Part shown: positions 7,929 through 15,787 of the stretch, piece by piece
Numbering within the stretch: position 1 is the first letter of the stretch
Layout: each line of letters begins with the position of its first letter
Source: Nocardioides sp.
Lineage (GTDB): Bacteria > Actinomycetota > Actinomycetes > Propionibacteriales > Nocardioidaceae
Reading direction: 5' to 3'
DNA length: 34,335 nt
Assembly (NCBI RefSeq): GCF_029937575.1
Contig: NZ_JAPYPS010000039.1
Location: 1-34,335 of the forward strand
Notes under the pieces: model-generated
The model's input: the letters and a program-made list of their open reading frames with translations, nothing else
The model's database searches: none
What the model was told of the DNA's origin: nothing
Translations under genes and position numbers: made by a program

Positions 7929-10304
7929 ATGTCGATCGCAGAGACGGCGACGGACGCAGGCAACATGCACAACCCGAGCAGCGCCGACGGGACCGGCGGT
8001 TCCGGCGGCTCGGGACTGGGACGGCGCAGCTTCCTCGGCTACGTGGTCGGCGGGACGACGCTGGTCGCCGCCGCGGAGTTCGCCGCCACCCCGCGCGCCG
8101 ACGCGGTCATCCCGTCGGCCCCTCAGATCCCCGAGCTCTACGACCTGGAGGACCTGCAGACCGACGCGGCCCTGCCCACCTCGGCGCTGATCTCGGTCAC
8201 GATCAACAAGGACGGGACCGCCTCGTTCGCGATCCCGCGCGCCGAGGTCGGCCAGGGCATCACGACCTCGACGGCGATGATCCTCGCCGACGAGCTCGAC
8301 CTGCCGGTCTCCAAGGTCAAGGTGACGCTGGCCCCGGCCCGTCCCGAGCTGCTGCTCAACCAGCTCACCGGTGGCTCCAACACCACCGTGTCGACGTACA
8401 CCCCGATCCGGGTCGCTGCCGCGATCGCGCGCAACGCGCTCCTCGACGCCGCGGCCATCGAGCTCGGGTACGCCGTGGCGCGGCTGCGCACCTACGAGGG
8501 TCTGATCGAGGCGCCCGACGGCACCACGATCTCCTACGGCGACCTGGCGGACAAGGCGGCCAGCCCCCAGACCAAGAAGGTCGAGGTGGTCCTCAAGGAG
8601 GCCAAGGACCGCAAGGTCGTGGGCCGTCCCCACAACCGCGACGACGCCCTGGCCGCGGTCACGGGTCAGAAGAACTTCTCGATGGACCTCGACGTCAAGG
8701 GCGCTCTGCCCACGATGGTGTGCCGCCCGCCGACCCTCAACGGGTCGCCGCGCCGGCTCAAGAACCGCAAGAAGATCAAGCGGATGCCCGGCGTCAAGGA
8801 CGTCGTGAAGGTCAACACCGGCATCGCCGTGCGTGCCCGCACGTTCGGCCAGTGCATCGACGCCATCCGGGAGATGGACGTCGTCTGGAACAAGGGCAGC
8901 GTCGAGGGCGAGTCCGACCACACCATCCTGGCCGGGCTGAAGCGGGCCGAGATCCCGATGATCGTGCCGAACGTCCCGATCCTGGCCGACCAGATCGACG
9001 CCGACTTCGCCTTCGCCTTCCGCAGCAGCGCGGCGCTGGAGCCCAACTGCGCGATCGCCGACGTGCGCGAGGACTCTGCCGAGATCTGGGCAGGCCTGAA
9101 GGTGCCGATCCTGGCGCAGCAGAACATCGCCCAGGCGGTCGGCCTGCGCCAGGACCAGGTCAAGGTCAACGTCATCACCAGCGGTGGCTCGTTCGGACAC
9201 AAGCTCTTCAGCGACGCCGCGATCGAGGCCGCGAAGATCTCGAAGAAGATGAAGAAGCCGGTGCGACTCATGTGGCACCGCGCCGACGAGCCGCGCCAGG
9301 GTCGCCTGCACCCGATGGTCACCTCGCGCGTCCGGGCGACGATGCTCGGCAACGAGGTGCTCAGCTTCGAGCAGCGCAACACCAGCGTGGTCACCGACTT
9401 CAGTCACGGCCTGGGTGAGATCATCACCTCGACCCTCGACGAGGCGCCGACCTCGGTGGGCAAGGCCCTCGGCGGCCTCGCCTTCTCCGAGACGATCTTC
9501 ACCCTGACCCAGGAGCTGCCCTACAACTTCGGGGCGGTGACCCAGCTGCTCAGCGAGACCGACGGTCGGTTCAACACCGGCAGCATGCGCAACATCTACT
9601 CGCCCGACACCGCGGTCGCCAGCGAGCTGGTCATCGACATGATGGCGAAGAAGATGAAGATGGACCCGCTGGAGTTCCGGCTGAAGTTCATCAAGGACGA
9701 GCGCACCCGGGCGTGCTTGGAGAAGGTCGCCGAGGAAGGCAACTGGGGACGCAAGATGCCGGCCCACCGGGCCCAGGGCATCGCCGTGCACAAGGAGTAC
9801 AAGGGCTCCACGGCCGTGCTCGTGGAGATCGACACCCGGCCCAGCACCGTCAACCGCAAGATCCGCAACGCGGTCACCGGGCCCCGGGTCACCAAGGTCG
9901 TGATGGCCGTCGACGCCGGGCTCGTGATCAATCCACGTGGCCTCGAGGCCCAGATGCAGGGCGGCTTCATGGACGGGCTGGCGCTCACTCTCACGAGCAG
10001 TTGTCACCTGCGCAACGGCAAGTTCCTCGAGGCCAGCTGGGACAACTACTTCTACACCCGCCAGTGGAACGTGCCCCGCAAGATCGACGTCCACATCATG
10101 GATCCCGGGGTCGACCAGCCCGGTGGTGCCGGTGAGGCCGGCGTGCCTGCCTCGGCGGCCGCCGTGGCGTGTGCCTACGCACGAGCCGTCGGCAAGGTGC
10201 CCACGGCGTTTCCGATCAACCACGGTGAGATCTCGTTCAAGCCCAAGACGTTCGTGCCGCCCGTGCCGAAGTCACCCACCAACGGCCTCAAGTTCACCTA
10301 CTGA
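7929..10304 (+). CDS. Tat-exported molybdopterin-binding hydroxylase, large subunit
   Basis: A 791-residue large subunit of the xanthine dehydrogenase/aldehyde oxidase family, most like the periplasmic isoquinoline 1-oxidoreductase beta (IorB) group. It hydroxylates heterocycles or aldehydes at a Mo centre using water. A Tat signal is clear (G31-R-R-S-F-L-G then a hydrophobic run to about residue 52). Other motifs: GQGITTSTA, GGSFGHK, RNIYSPDTAVASE, and GEAGVP with the catalytic Glu at 736. Eleven nt after a GTGGGG stretch, ATG 7929 places the Tat motif at a normal distance; a start at 7854 would add 25 residues. The [2Fe-2S] subunit follows after 19 nt. No FAD subunit and no XdhC-type maturation gene are present. 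Substrate unknown. Confidence 0.85.
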   Translation: MSIAETATDAGNMHNPSSADGTGGSGGSGLGRRSFLGYVVGGTTLVAAAEFAATPRADAVIPSAPQIPELYDLEDLQTDAALPTSALISVTINKDGTASFAIPRAEVGQGITTSTAMILADELDLPVSKVKVTLAPARPELLLNQLTGGSNTTVSTYTPIRVAAAIARNALLDAAAIELGYAVARLRTYEGLIEAPDGTTISYGDLADKAASPQTKKVEVVLKEAKDRKVVGRPHNRDDALAAVTGQKNFSMDLDVKGALPTMVCRPPTLNGSPRRLKNRKKIKRMPGVKDVVKVNTGIAVRARTFGQCIDAIREMDVVWNKGSVEGESDHTILAGLKRAEIPMIVPNVPILADQIDADFAFAFRSSAALEPNCAIADVREDSAEIWAGLKVPILAQQNIAQAVGLRQDQVKVNVITSGGSFGHKLFSDAAIEAAKISKKMKKPVRLMWHRADEPRQGRLHPMVTSRVRATMLGNEVLSFEQRNTSVVTDFSHGLGEIITSTLDEAPTSVGKALGGLAFSETIFTLTQELPYNFGAVTQLLSETDGRFNTGSMRNIYSPDTAVASELVIDMMAKKMKMDPLEFRLKFIKDERTRACLEKVAEEGNWGRKMPAHRAQGIAVHKEYKGSTAVLVEIDTRPSTVNRKIRNAVTGPRVTKVVMAVDAGLVINPRGLEAQMQGGFMDGLALTLTSSCHLRNGKFLEASWDNYFYTRQWNVPRKIDVHIMDPGVDQPGGAGEAGVPASAAAVACAYARAVGKVPTAFPINHGEISFKPKTFVPPVPKSPTNGLKFTY

Positions 10305-10323
10305 GAGACGAAGGAGCAAACAG

Positions 10324-10803
10324 ATGCCCAAGCAGACCTTCATCCTCAACGGCAAGCCCGTCACGGTGAACGTGAACGACGACGTCCGTGTCCTCTGGGT
10401 CCTGCGCGACCTGCTCGGGGTCACCGGCCCCAAGTACGGCTGCGGGATCAACGTGTGCAAGGCGTGCACCTCCCACATCAACGGCAAGGCCTTCAACCCG
10501 TGCTCGGTCAAGGTCGGTGACCTGAAGAAGAAGGACCGGGTCACCACCATCGAGGGGCTGCCCGACACGGTCGGCAAGAAGCTCCACCCGATGCAGCAGG
10601 CCTGGATCGACCGGGACGTGCCGCAGTGCGGCTACTGCCAGCCCGGGCAGATCATGGCGGCGGTCGCCACGGTCAAGAAGGTACGCCGTGAGGGCCGCCA
10701 GCTGCGCGAGTCCGACCTCGACGAGATCCGCAACATCTGTCGCTGCGGCACCTACGCCCGGATCCGCGAGGCCGTCGAGGAGGGCGCGCGCAACATGCGC
10801 TGA
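10324..10803 (+). CDS. (2Fe-2S)-binding small subunit of molybdenum hydroxylase
   Basis: A 159-residue electron-transfer subunit that carries two [2Fe-2S] clusters between the Mo site and the acceptor. The plant-ferredoxin-type cluster uses C40, C45, C48 and C60. The helical cluster uses C102, C105 (CGYC), C139 and C141 (CRC). The spacing matches the known aldehyde oxidoreductase pattern exactly in the first cluster. AAGGAG lies 8 nt before the ATG. It has no signal peptide, so it is expected to fold with cofactors in the cytoplasm and be exported with the Tat-bearing large subunit. A cytochrome or other external acceptor probably replaces the missing FAD subunit. Confidence 0.9.
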   Translation: MPKQTFILNGKPVTVNVNDDVRVLWVLRDLLGVTGPKYGCGINVCKACTSHINGKAFNPCSVKVGDLKKKDRVTTIEGLPDTVGKKLHPMQQAWIDRDVPQCGYCQPGQIMAAVATVKKVRREGRQLRESDLDEIRNICRCGTYARIREAVEEGARNMR

Positions 10804-10814
10804 GCCTGTCCCCG

Positions 10815-11234
10815 TCAGTGTCGGGTCAGGGGGTCGGGCACGGGCAGGGACCTGACGCGCCGCTCCTGGTCCTCCTGGGAGATCCCGATGGCCTCGTCGG
10901 CCACGGCGATCTCTACCTCGTGATCCAGGTAGGTCACCGCCAGCGGCACCGTGCCGCCGCGGGAGGTGCGCTTCGCGGCGTTGCCCACCAGGTTGGTGAG
11001 CACCCGTTCGAGGCCCTCCTCGTCCCCGCAGCCCGGCAGCGGGCCGTCAGGAGCGTCCAGGCGCAGGAGCAGCTGGAGGGACTCGTGGGAGGAGGCGTCG
11101 GACCACTGAGCGACGTCGAAACGCCGCTGCTGGTGATGGGCCTCGGCGCTCACGGTCGGTACCTTCGTCAGTGCGGGCGACCTCACGGCACGGGGGATGA
11201 CACCGACGAGCGCCCGATCTCCTAGACTCATCAC
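10815..11234 (-). pseudogene. Decayed sensor histidine kinase fragment
   Basis: The minus-strand frame contains a recognisable piece of a HATPase_c domain. An LRLDAPDGPLP lead-in is followed by an N-box-like LERVLTNLVGNAAKRTSRGG and then VEIAVADEAIGISQEDQ, where the G1 box DxGxG has become DEAIG. The recognisable part covers about 11066-10853. The kinase start (sensor, HisKA with the phospho-His) and the G2 box after it are missing, and the upstream residues look random. It overlaps the purF promoter region on the opposite strand and is unlikely to be functional. It could be a remnant of a gene lost by deletion between the hydroxylase operon and purF. Confidence 0.55.
11223..11228 (+). promoter_or_regulatory. 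-10 box TAGACT of purF
   Basis: TAGACT ends 7 nt before the GTG at 11236, which predicts a leaderless purF transcript. It favours this GTG over an in-frame ATG at 11197, which would lie upstream of the transcription start. Confidence 0.45.
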
Positions 11235-11235
11235 T

Positions 11236-12786
11236 GTGCCCTACCTGAGCAGTCGCGGACAACGGCTCGGCGGCGACGGACGTCTCACTGCCGCCCTCGA
11301 CCCTCACGACCAGGGGCCCCAGGACGCCTGCGGCGTCTTCGGGGTGTGGGCTCCCGGTGAGGACGTCGCCAAGCTCACCTACTTCGGGCTCTACGCCCTG
11401 CAGCACCGCGGCCAGGAGTCCGCGGGGATCGCGGTCAGCAACGGTCGCCAGATCCTCGTCTACAAGGACATGGGCCTGGTCTCGCAGGTCTTCGACGAGA
11501 CCACGCTCGACTCGCTCAAGGGCCACCTGGCCATCGGGCACTCGCGCTACTCCACGACCGGCGCCAGCACCTGGCAGAACGCCCAGCCCACCTTCCGTCC
11601 CACGGCCGACGGATCGATCGCACTGGGCCACAACGGCAACCTGATCAACACCCACGACCTGGCCCAGGCCGTCGCCGACCTCCCCAGCGACTCCGGGGAG
11701 CTCGACATCCACGCGCGGGCCCTGGAGTCCTCGACCAACGACACCGGCCTGGTGACGGCGCTCCTGGCCCACCACCCCGACACCAGCCTGGAGGAGCGCG
11801 CCCTTGAGGTGCTGCCGCTGCTGAACGGCGCCTTCTCGTTGGTCTGGATGAACGAGGACACCCTCTACGCCGCTCGCGACCCCCAGGGGATCCGGCCGCT
11901 CGTGCTGGGTCGGCTGGACCGCGGCTGGGTGGTCGCCAGCGAGGACGCCGCCCTGGCCACCATCGGAGCCAGCGTGATCCGTGAGGTCGAGCCCGGCGAG
12001 ATGATCGTGATCGACGACCAGGGGCTGCGCTCCCACACCTTCGCCGAGCCGAAGCCCAAGGGCTGCGTCTTCGAGTACGTCTACCTCGCCCGGCCCGACG
12101 CCCGGATCAGCGGACGCAGCGTCCACGAGGCCCGCGTCGAGATGGGTCGCGAGCTCGCCCGGCAGTTCCCCGTGGACGCCGACATGGTGATGCCCGTGCC
12201 GGAGTCCGGCACCCCCGCAGCCTCCGGGTACGCCGAGGAGAGCGGCATCCCGTTCGGTCAGGGCTTCGTCAAGAACGCCTACGTCGGCCGCACGTTCATC
12301 CAGCCAAGTCAGACGCTGCGCCAGCTCGGCATCAGGCTCAAGCTGAACGCCCTCGAGCACATGATCCGGGGCCGGCGGATCGTGGTGGTCGACGACTCGA
12401 TCGTGCGCGGCAACACCCAGCGTGCCCAGGTGCGGATGCTCCGTGAGGCCGGTGCGCTCGAGGTGCACGTGCGGATCTCCAGCCCGCCGGTGAAGTGGCC
12501 GTGCTTCTACGGCATCGACTTCGCGACCCGCGCCGAGCTGATCGCCAACGGGCTGGACGCCGACGAGATCGCCGCGAGTGTCGGCGCCGACAGCCTCGGC
12601 TACATCTCGCTCGACGGGATGATCCAGGCGACCGGTCAGCCGGCCGACAACCTCTGCCGGGCGTGCTTCACCGGTGAGTACCCGATCCCGCTGCCGCCCG
12701 AGAGCCAGCTGGGCAAGCACCTGCTGGAGACCTCCCTGTCCACGCCCACGCTGGGCAAGGCGCTGCCCGTCCTCAACAACCCGTAA
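11236..12786 (+). CDS. purF: Amidophosphoribosyltransferase
   Basis: First committed step of purine synthesis: PRPP plus glutamine to 5-phosphoribosylamine. 516 residues. The catalytic N-terminal Cys of the glutaminase domain is Cys32 in ACGVFGVW, so a 31-residue propeptide must be removed. Glutaminase motifs include LQHRGQESAG and GHSRYSTTG. The PRPP-binding loop VVVDDSIVRGNT is at about 383-394. Four cysteines (KGCVF, WPCFYG, and LCRAC near the C-terminus) fit the structural [4Fe-4S] ligands of Bacillus-type PurF. purM starts 10 nt downstream, so the two form an operon. No purine riboswitch is seen upstream. Confidence 0.97.
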   Translation: MPYLSSRGQRLGGDGRLTAALDPHDQGPQDACGVFGVWAPGEDVAKLTYFGLYALQHRGQESAGIAVSNGRQILVYKDMGLVSQVFDETTLDSLKGHLAIGHSRYSTTGASTWQNAQPTFRPTADGSIALGHNGNLINTHDLAQAVADLPSDSGELDIHARALESSTNDTGLVTALLAHHPDTSLEERALEVLPLLNGAFSLVWMNEDTLYAARDPQGIRPLVLGRLDRGWVVASEDAALATIGASVIREVEPGEMIVIDDQGLRSHTFAEPKPKGCVFEYVYLARPDARISGRSVHEARVEMGRELARQFPVDADMVMPVPESGTPAASGYAEESGIPFGQGFVKNAYVGRTFIQPSQTLRQLGIRLKLNALEHMIRGRRIVVVDDSIVRGNTQRAQVRMLREAGALEVHVRISSPPVKWPCFYGIDFATRAELIANGLDADEIAASVGADSLGYISLDGMIQATGQPADNLCRACFTGEYPIPLPPESQLGKHLLETSLSTPTLGKALPVLNNP

Positions 12787-12796
12787 AGGGGCGCTC

Positions 12797-13948
12797 ATGG
12801 CTCAGCCGCCGGTCGCACCGTCCACCGACCCTTCCGACCTCTCGGGCCTCCCCTCGAGCCCGGCGAGGACGGCGAGCACCGGCGACGGCGCGTCCACGTC
12901 GTACGCCGACGCCGGCGTCAACATCGAGGCGGCCGACACCGCGATCGAGCTGATGAAGGTCTGGGTCGACAAGGCACGCCGTCCCGAGATGATCGGGGGG
13001 CTCGGCGGCTTCGCGGGGCTCTTCGACGCCTCCGCGCTGACCCGCTACACGCGCCCGCTGCTGGCGACCTCGACCGACGGGGTCGGGACGAAGGTGGCCA
13101 TCGCCCAGGCGATGGACGTGCACGACACGATCGGCTTCGACCTCGTCGGCATGGTGGTCGACGACCTGGTCGTCTGCGGTGCCGAGCCGCTCTTCATGAC
13201 CGACTACATCGCCACCGGGCGGGTGGTCCCGGAGCGGATCGCGGCCATCGTCAAGGGCATCGCCGAGGCGTGCCTGGAGGCCGGCTGCGCCCTGATCGGG
13301 GGCGAGACGGCCGAGCACCCCGGTTTGCTGGCTCCCGACGAGTACGACGTCGCCGGGGCCGCGACGGGCGTGGTGGAGGCCGACAAGCTCCTCGGCCCCG
13401 GGCGGGTGCGCCCCGGTGACGCCGTGATCGCGATGGCAGCGTCCGGGCTGCACTCCAACGGCTACTCGCTGGTGCGTCACGTCCTGCTCGAGAAGGCCGG
13501 CTGGGCGCTGGACCGCGAGGTCCCCGAGCTCGGGCGCACCCTGGGCGAGGAGCTGCTCGAGCCCACGCGGATCTACACCAAGGCCTGCCTGACGCTGGCG
13601 GCGTCCACCGAGGTGCACGCGATGTCGCACGTGACCGGCGGCGGACTGGCTGCCAACCTCGCGCGGGTGATGCCGGCCGAGCTGCGCGCCACCCTCGAGC
13701 GCGGCACCTGGAACCCTGCCCCCATCTTCGACGTAGTCCGGCAGGTCGGCGGTGTGTCGCAGCTCGACCTCGAGGCCACCCTCAACTGCGGCGTCGGCAT
13801 GGTGGCGGTCTCGGACCCGGCCTCCATCGACGCCTCGCTGTCGCTGCTGGACGGGTTCGGGATCCGCGCCTGGGTCGTCGGCGAGGTCGACGTCGACCCC
13901 GACCAGGACGCCACCGTCCGCCTGGTGGGTCAGCACCCCGACTGGTGA
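12797..13948 (+). CDS. purM: Phosphoribosylformylglycinamidine cyclo-ligase (AIR synthetase)
   Basis: Closes the imidazole ring of 5-aminoimidazole ribonucleotide using ATP, two steps after a PurF product is formylated. 383 residues. The usual beginning YADAGVNIEAADTAIELMK starts at about residue 36, preceded by a Ser/Pro/Ala-rich, probably disordered tail that makes it about 30 residues longer than typical. Family motifs: GGFAGLF, STDGVGTK (92-99), GLHSNGYSLVR, THVTGGG-like SHVTGGGLAANL, and NCGVGM. AAAGGGG lies 6 nt before the ATG, which supports the long form. Coupled to purF with a 10-nt gap. Confidence 0.97.
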   Translation: MAQPPVAPSTDPSDLSGLPSSPARTASTGDGASTSYADAGVNIEAADTAIELMKVWVDKARRPEMIGGLGGFAGLFDASALTRYTRPLLATSTDGVGTKVAIAQAMDVHDTIGFDLVGMVVDDLVVCGAEPLFMTDYIATGRVVPERIAAIVKGIAEACLEAGCALIGGETAEHPGLLAPDEYDVAGAATGVVEADKLLGPGRVRPGDAVIAMAASGLHSNGYSLVRHVLLEKAGWALDREVPELGRTLGEELLEPTRIYTKACLTLAASTEVHAMSHVTGGGLAANLARVMPAELRATLERGTWNPAPIFDVVRQVGGVSQLDLEATLNCGVGMVAVSDPASIDASLSLLDGFGIRAWVVGEVDVDPDQDATVRLVGQHPDW

Positions 13949-14070
13949 CCTCCTGCCCGACGAGACCGTGACGGTGCCGGAGGCGCCGAGACGGGCCGAG
14001 TGGGGCCGGCGGAGCCGGTTTCAGGCGGGATTCGGTGTGATTTTCGCGGCGCACCCCCCTCCGGAGTGCC
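13949..14070 (+). terminator. Weak hairpin after purM
   Basis: CCGGC and GCCGG form a 5-bp stem with a 3-nt loop (14006-14018) followed by TTT. It is the only terminator-like element between purM and the next promoter. The rest of this stretch shows nothing recognisable. Confidence 0.25.
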
Positions 14071-14096
14071 GGAACAGACAGCCAGCAGGTAGCGTT
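14071..14096 (+). promoter_or_regulatory. ECF (SigH/SigR-like) promoter of the DUF3073 gene
   Basis: GGAACA (14071-14076), a 16-nt spacer and CGTT (14093-14096) match the GGAAYA-N16-18-CGTT pattern known for SigH/SigR-type and similar ECF sigma factors. The predicted leader of about 70 nt contains a stem: CCGGA/TCCGG plus CGCC/GGCG around a GTGC loop (14124-14147). Confidence 0.5.
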
Positions 14097-14173
14097 ACCC
14101 CCACGAGATTCTGTTGAGGAAGCCCGGACCCGCCGTGCGGCGTCCGGCCGAGTGTGCGAGGGGGCTGGACCCT

Positions 14174-14353
14174 ATGGGCCGCGGCCGAGCGAAAGCCAAG
14201 CAGACGAAGGTCGCACGCGACCTGAAGTACCGGACCCACGAGACTGACTTCGGGGCTCTGGCGCGCGAGATGCATGGCGATGAGTCCACCGAGGATCAGG
14301 CAGCAGAGGTGCCCGACGAATGGGCAGACCTCGACGAGCGTTCTCGCGACTGA
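14174..14353 (+). CDS. DUF3073 family small protein
   Basis: A 59-residue acidic-tailed protein with the family's invariant N-terminus MGRGRAKAKQTKVARDLKY, strongly basic for the first 20 residues. DUF3073 proteins are small, confined to actinobacteria and commonly found beside purM; function is not established. The basic head and acidic tail could suit nucleic-acid or ribosome binding, which is only a guess. GAGGGGG lies about 9 nt before the ATG. The ECF-like promoter upstream suggests stress-linked expression. A longer frame from 14114 lacks the family start and is rejected. Confidence 0.88.
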   Translation: MGRGRAKAKQTKVARDLKYRTHETDFGALAREMHGDESTEDQAAEVPDEWADLDERSRD

Positions 14354-14454
14354 CCTGATCACCTGCTCGCCCCCTGCCGCCTGCCCGGCTGGTCCGGGCT
14401 GGCGGCGATGTCGGCTGGTCGTGCCGTTCCTCGTGCCCTCTCCAGGGTGATCCG

Positions 14455-14526
14455 CGCCGACCCGTCAGACATGTCTGACGGGTCGGCGGAGTGTGCGGTG
14501 ACCCGTCAGACATGTCTGACGGGTCA
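14455..14526. repeat. Two tandem perfect palindromes between convergent genes
   Basis: A 34-bp perfect palindrome (14455-14488) and a 28-bp perfect palindrome (14499-14526) share the same 26-bp core, whose half is GACCCGTCAGACA. Their centres (14471.5 and 14512.5) are 41 bp apart. They sit between the DUF3073 gene (stop 14353, plus strand) and the valine dehydrogenase gene (stop 14542, minus strand). As RNA both fold into long hairpins in either direction, so a bidirectional terminator is likely. As DNA they could be dimer-protein binding sites or cruciforms. Confidence 0.8.
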
Positions 14527-14541
14527 GCGCGAGGGGTGCGC

Positions 14542-15675
14542 TCAGGGAAGCCACACGCCGCGGAGCCGACCGATCTCGTGCATCCGTCGCTCGGCGAGCC
14601 GGTCGGCTGCGACAGCCGGGGGGACGCCGTCGGAGGCGGCAAGCTCGAAGACCTCCCGTGTGGTCTCGTAGATGCCGTCCGCGCGCTGCTGGGCGCGCTC
14701 GAACGAGAAGCCGGCCAGCTCGTCGGCGACCTGAATGAGGCCGCCTGCGTTGACGCAGTAGTCGGGGGCGTAGGCGATGCCTCGCTCGGCGAGCGTCTTC
14801 TCGATCCCCGGGTGGGCGAGCTGGTTGTTGGCGGCGCCGCAGACCACGGTCGCCGAGAGGGTCTGCACGACGTCGTCGGTCAACGCGTGCCCCAGGGCGC
14901 AGGGCGCGTACACGTCGAGCCGGCCGGCCACGAGGTCCTCGGTCGAGGCCGCGACCTCGACCTGCGGGTGCTCGTCGAGGATCCGGGACACGGCGGGCTC
15001 CCACACGTCGGTCACGACGACGCGTGCTCCCACCTCGAGGAGGTGGCCGACCAGGTGGCGGCCGACCTTGCCGACGCCGGCCACTCCGACGCGCCGACCC
15101 TCGAGGACGGCGCCCGACCCCCACGCGGCCTCGCCGGCCGCCTGCATCCCGCGGAACACGCCGTACGCGGTCAGGACGGAGCTGTCGCCGGCGCCTCCGT
15201 GGGCGACGGTGCGGCCGGTGACGTAGGAGCACTCGCGCGCGACGTGGTCCATGTCGGCGGAGAACGTGCCGACGTCGCAGGCGGTGTAGTAGCGACCGCC
15301 CAGCGACTGCACGAAGCGCCCGTAGGCGCGCAGCAGGCCCTCGGACTTGAGGGTCGTGGGATCGCCGATGATCACCGCCTTGCCGCCGCCGAGGTCGAGC
15401 CCGGCCAGCGCGGCCTTGTAGGACATCCCGCGCGAGAGGTCGAGGACGTCGGCGACCGCGTCCGCTGTCGAGGCGTAGGGGTGGAAGCGGGTGCCGCCGA
15501 GGGCGGGTCCGAGCGCTGTGGAGTGGATCGCGACGACGGCTCGCAGGCCGGTGGCCGGGTCGTTGCAGAAGACGACCTGCTCGTGCTCGGCCCCCGCCTC
15601 GAAGACGTCGAGGTGCGAGGGTTCGTGCCCGGGGTCGGCGACGGGGGGTGGGGTGGTGCTGCTGGGGACGCTCAT
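14542..15675 (-). CDS. vdh: Valine/leucine dehydrogenase
   Basis: A 377-residue Glu/Leu/Phe/Val dehydrogenase. It oxidatively deaminates a branched-chain amino acid to the 2-oxoacid with NAD. The substrate and catalytic lysines are K87 ([12 protein letters not shown]) and K99 (GGGKAVI). The dinucleotide-binding motif [12 protein letters not shown] lies at about 190-201. The C-terminal CGAANNQLA segment is typical. The ATG at 15675 was chosen because the family begins near there; the open frame extends 44 codons upstream without homology. Length and actinobacterial context favour valine dehydrogenase over leucine dehydrogenase, but the sequence does not settle it. The product feeds branched-chain acyl-CoA, which connects in theme to IcmF at 28316. 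Confidence 0.88.
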   Translation of the reverse strand: MSVPSSTTPPPVADPGHEPSHLDVFEAGAEHEQVVFCNDPATGLRAVVAIHSTALGPALGGTRFHPYASTADAVADVLDLSRGMSYKAALAGLDLGGGKAVIIGDPTTLKSEGLLRAYGRFVQSLGGRYYTACDVGTFSADMDHVARECSYVTGRTVAHGGAGDSSVLTAYGVFRGMQAAGEAAWGSGAVLEGRRVGVAGVGKVGRHLVGHLLEVGARVVVTDVWEPAVSRILDEHPQVEVAASTEDLVAGRLDVYAPCALGHALTDDVVQTLSATVVCGAANNQLAHPGIEKTLAERGIAYAPDYCVNAGGLIQVADELAGFSFERAQQRADGIYETTREVFELAASDGVPPAVAADRLAERRMHEIGRLRGVWLP

Positions 15676-15726
15676 CGGAGGGTGTCCGTTCGGTGGGTCG
15701 GTGACCACGAGGGTGGTGGTCCGGGT

Positions 15727-15752
15727 GCCTCCGGTCGCTGTCGGCCGGAGGC
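15727..15752 (-). terminator. Hairpin between hybrid kinase and vdh
   Basis: GCCTCCGG and CCGGAGGC form a perfect 8-bp stem with a 10-nt loop. It lies 35 nt past the kinase stop codon on the minus strand and 52 nt before the vdh start, so it may separate the two transcripts. Confidence 0.4.
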
Positions 15753-15787
15753 GGCCCCGCAGGGGTGGCGCGGGTCCGGTCCCGATC

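Noticed and set aside
7773..10223. Minus-strand open frame of about 816 codons
   Set aside because: Antisense shadow of the molybdenum hydroxylase large subunit; low-complexity translation and no motifs.
11197..11235. Earlier ATG start for purF
   Set aside because: The -10 box at 11223-11228 would lie after that ATG. GTG 11236 fits the leaderless pattern and gives a normal propeptide.
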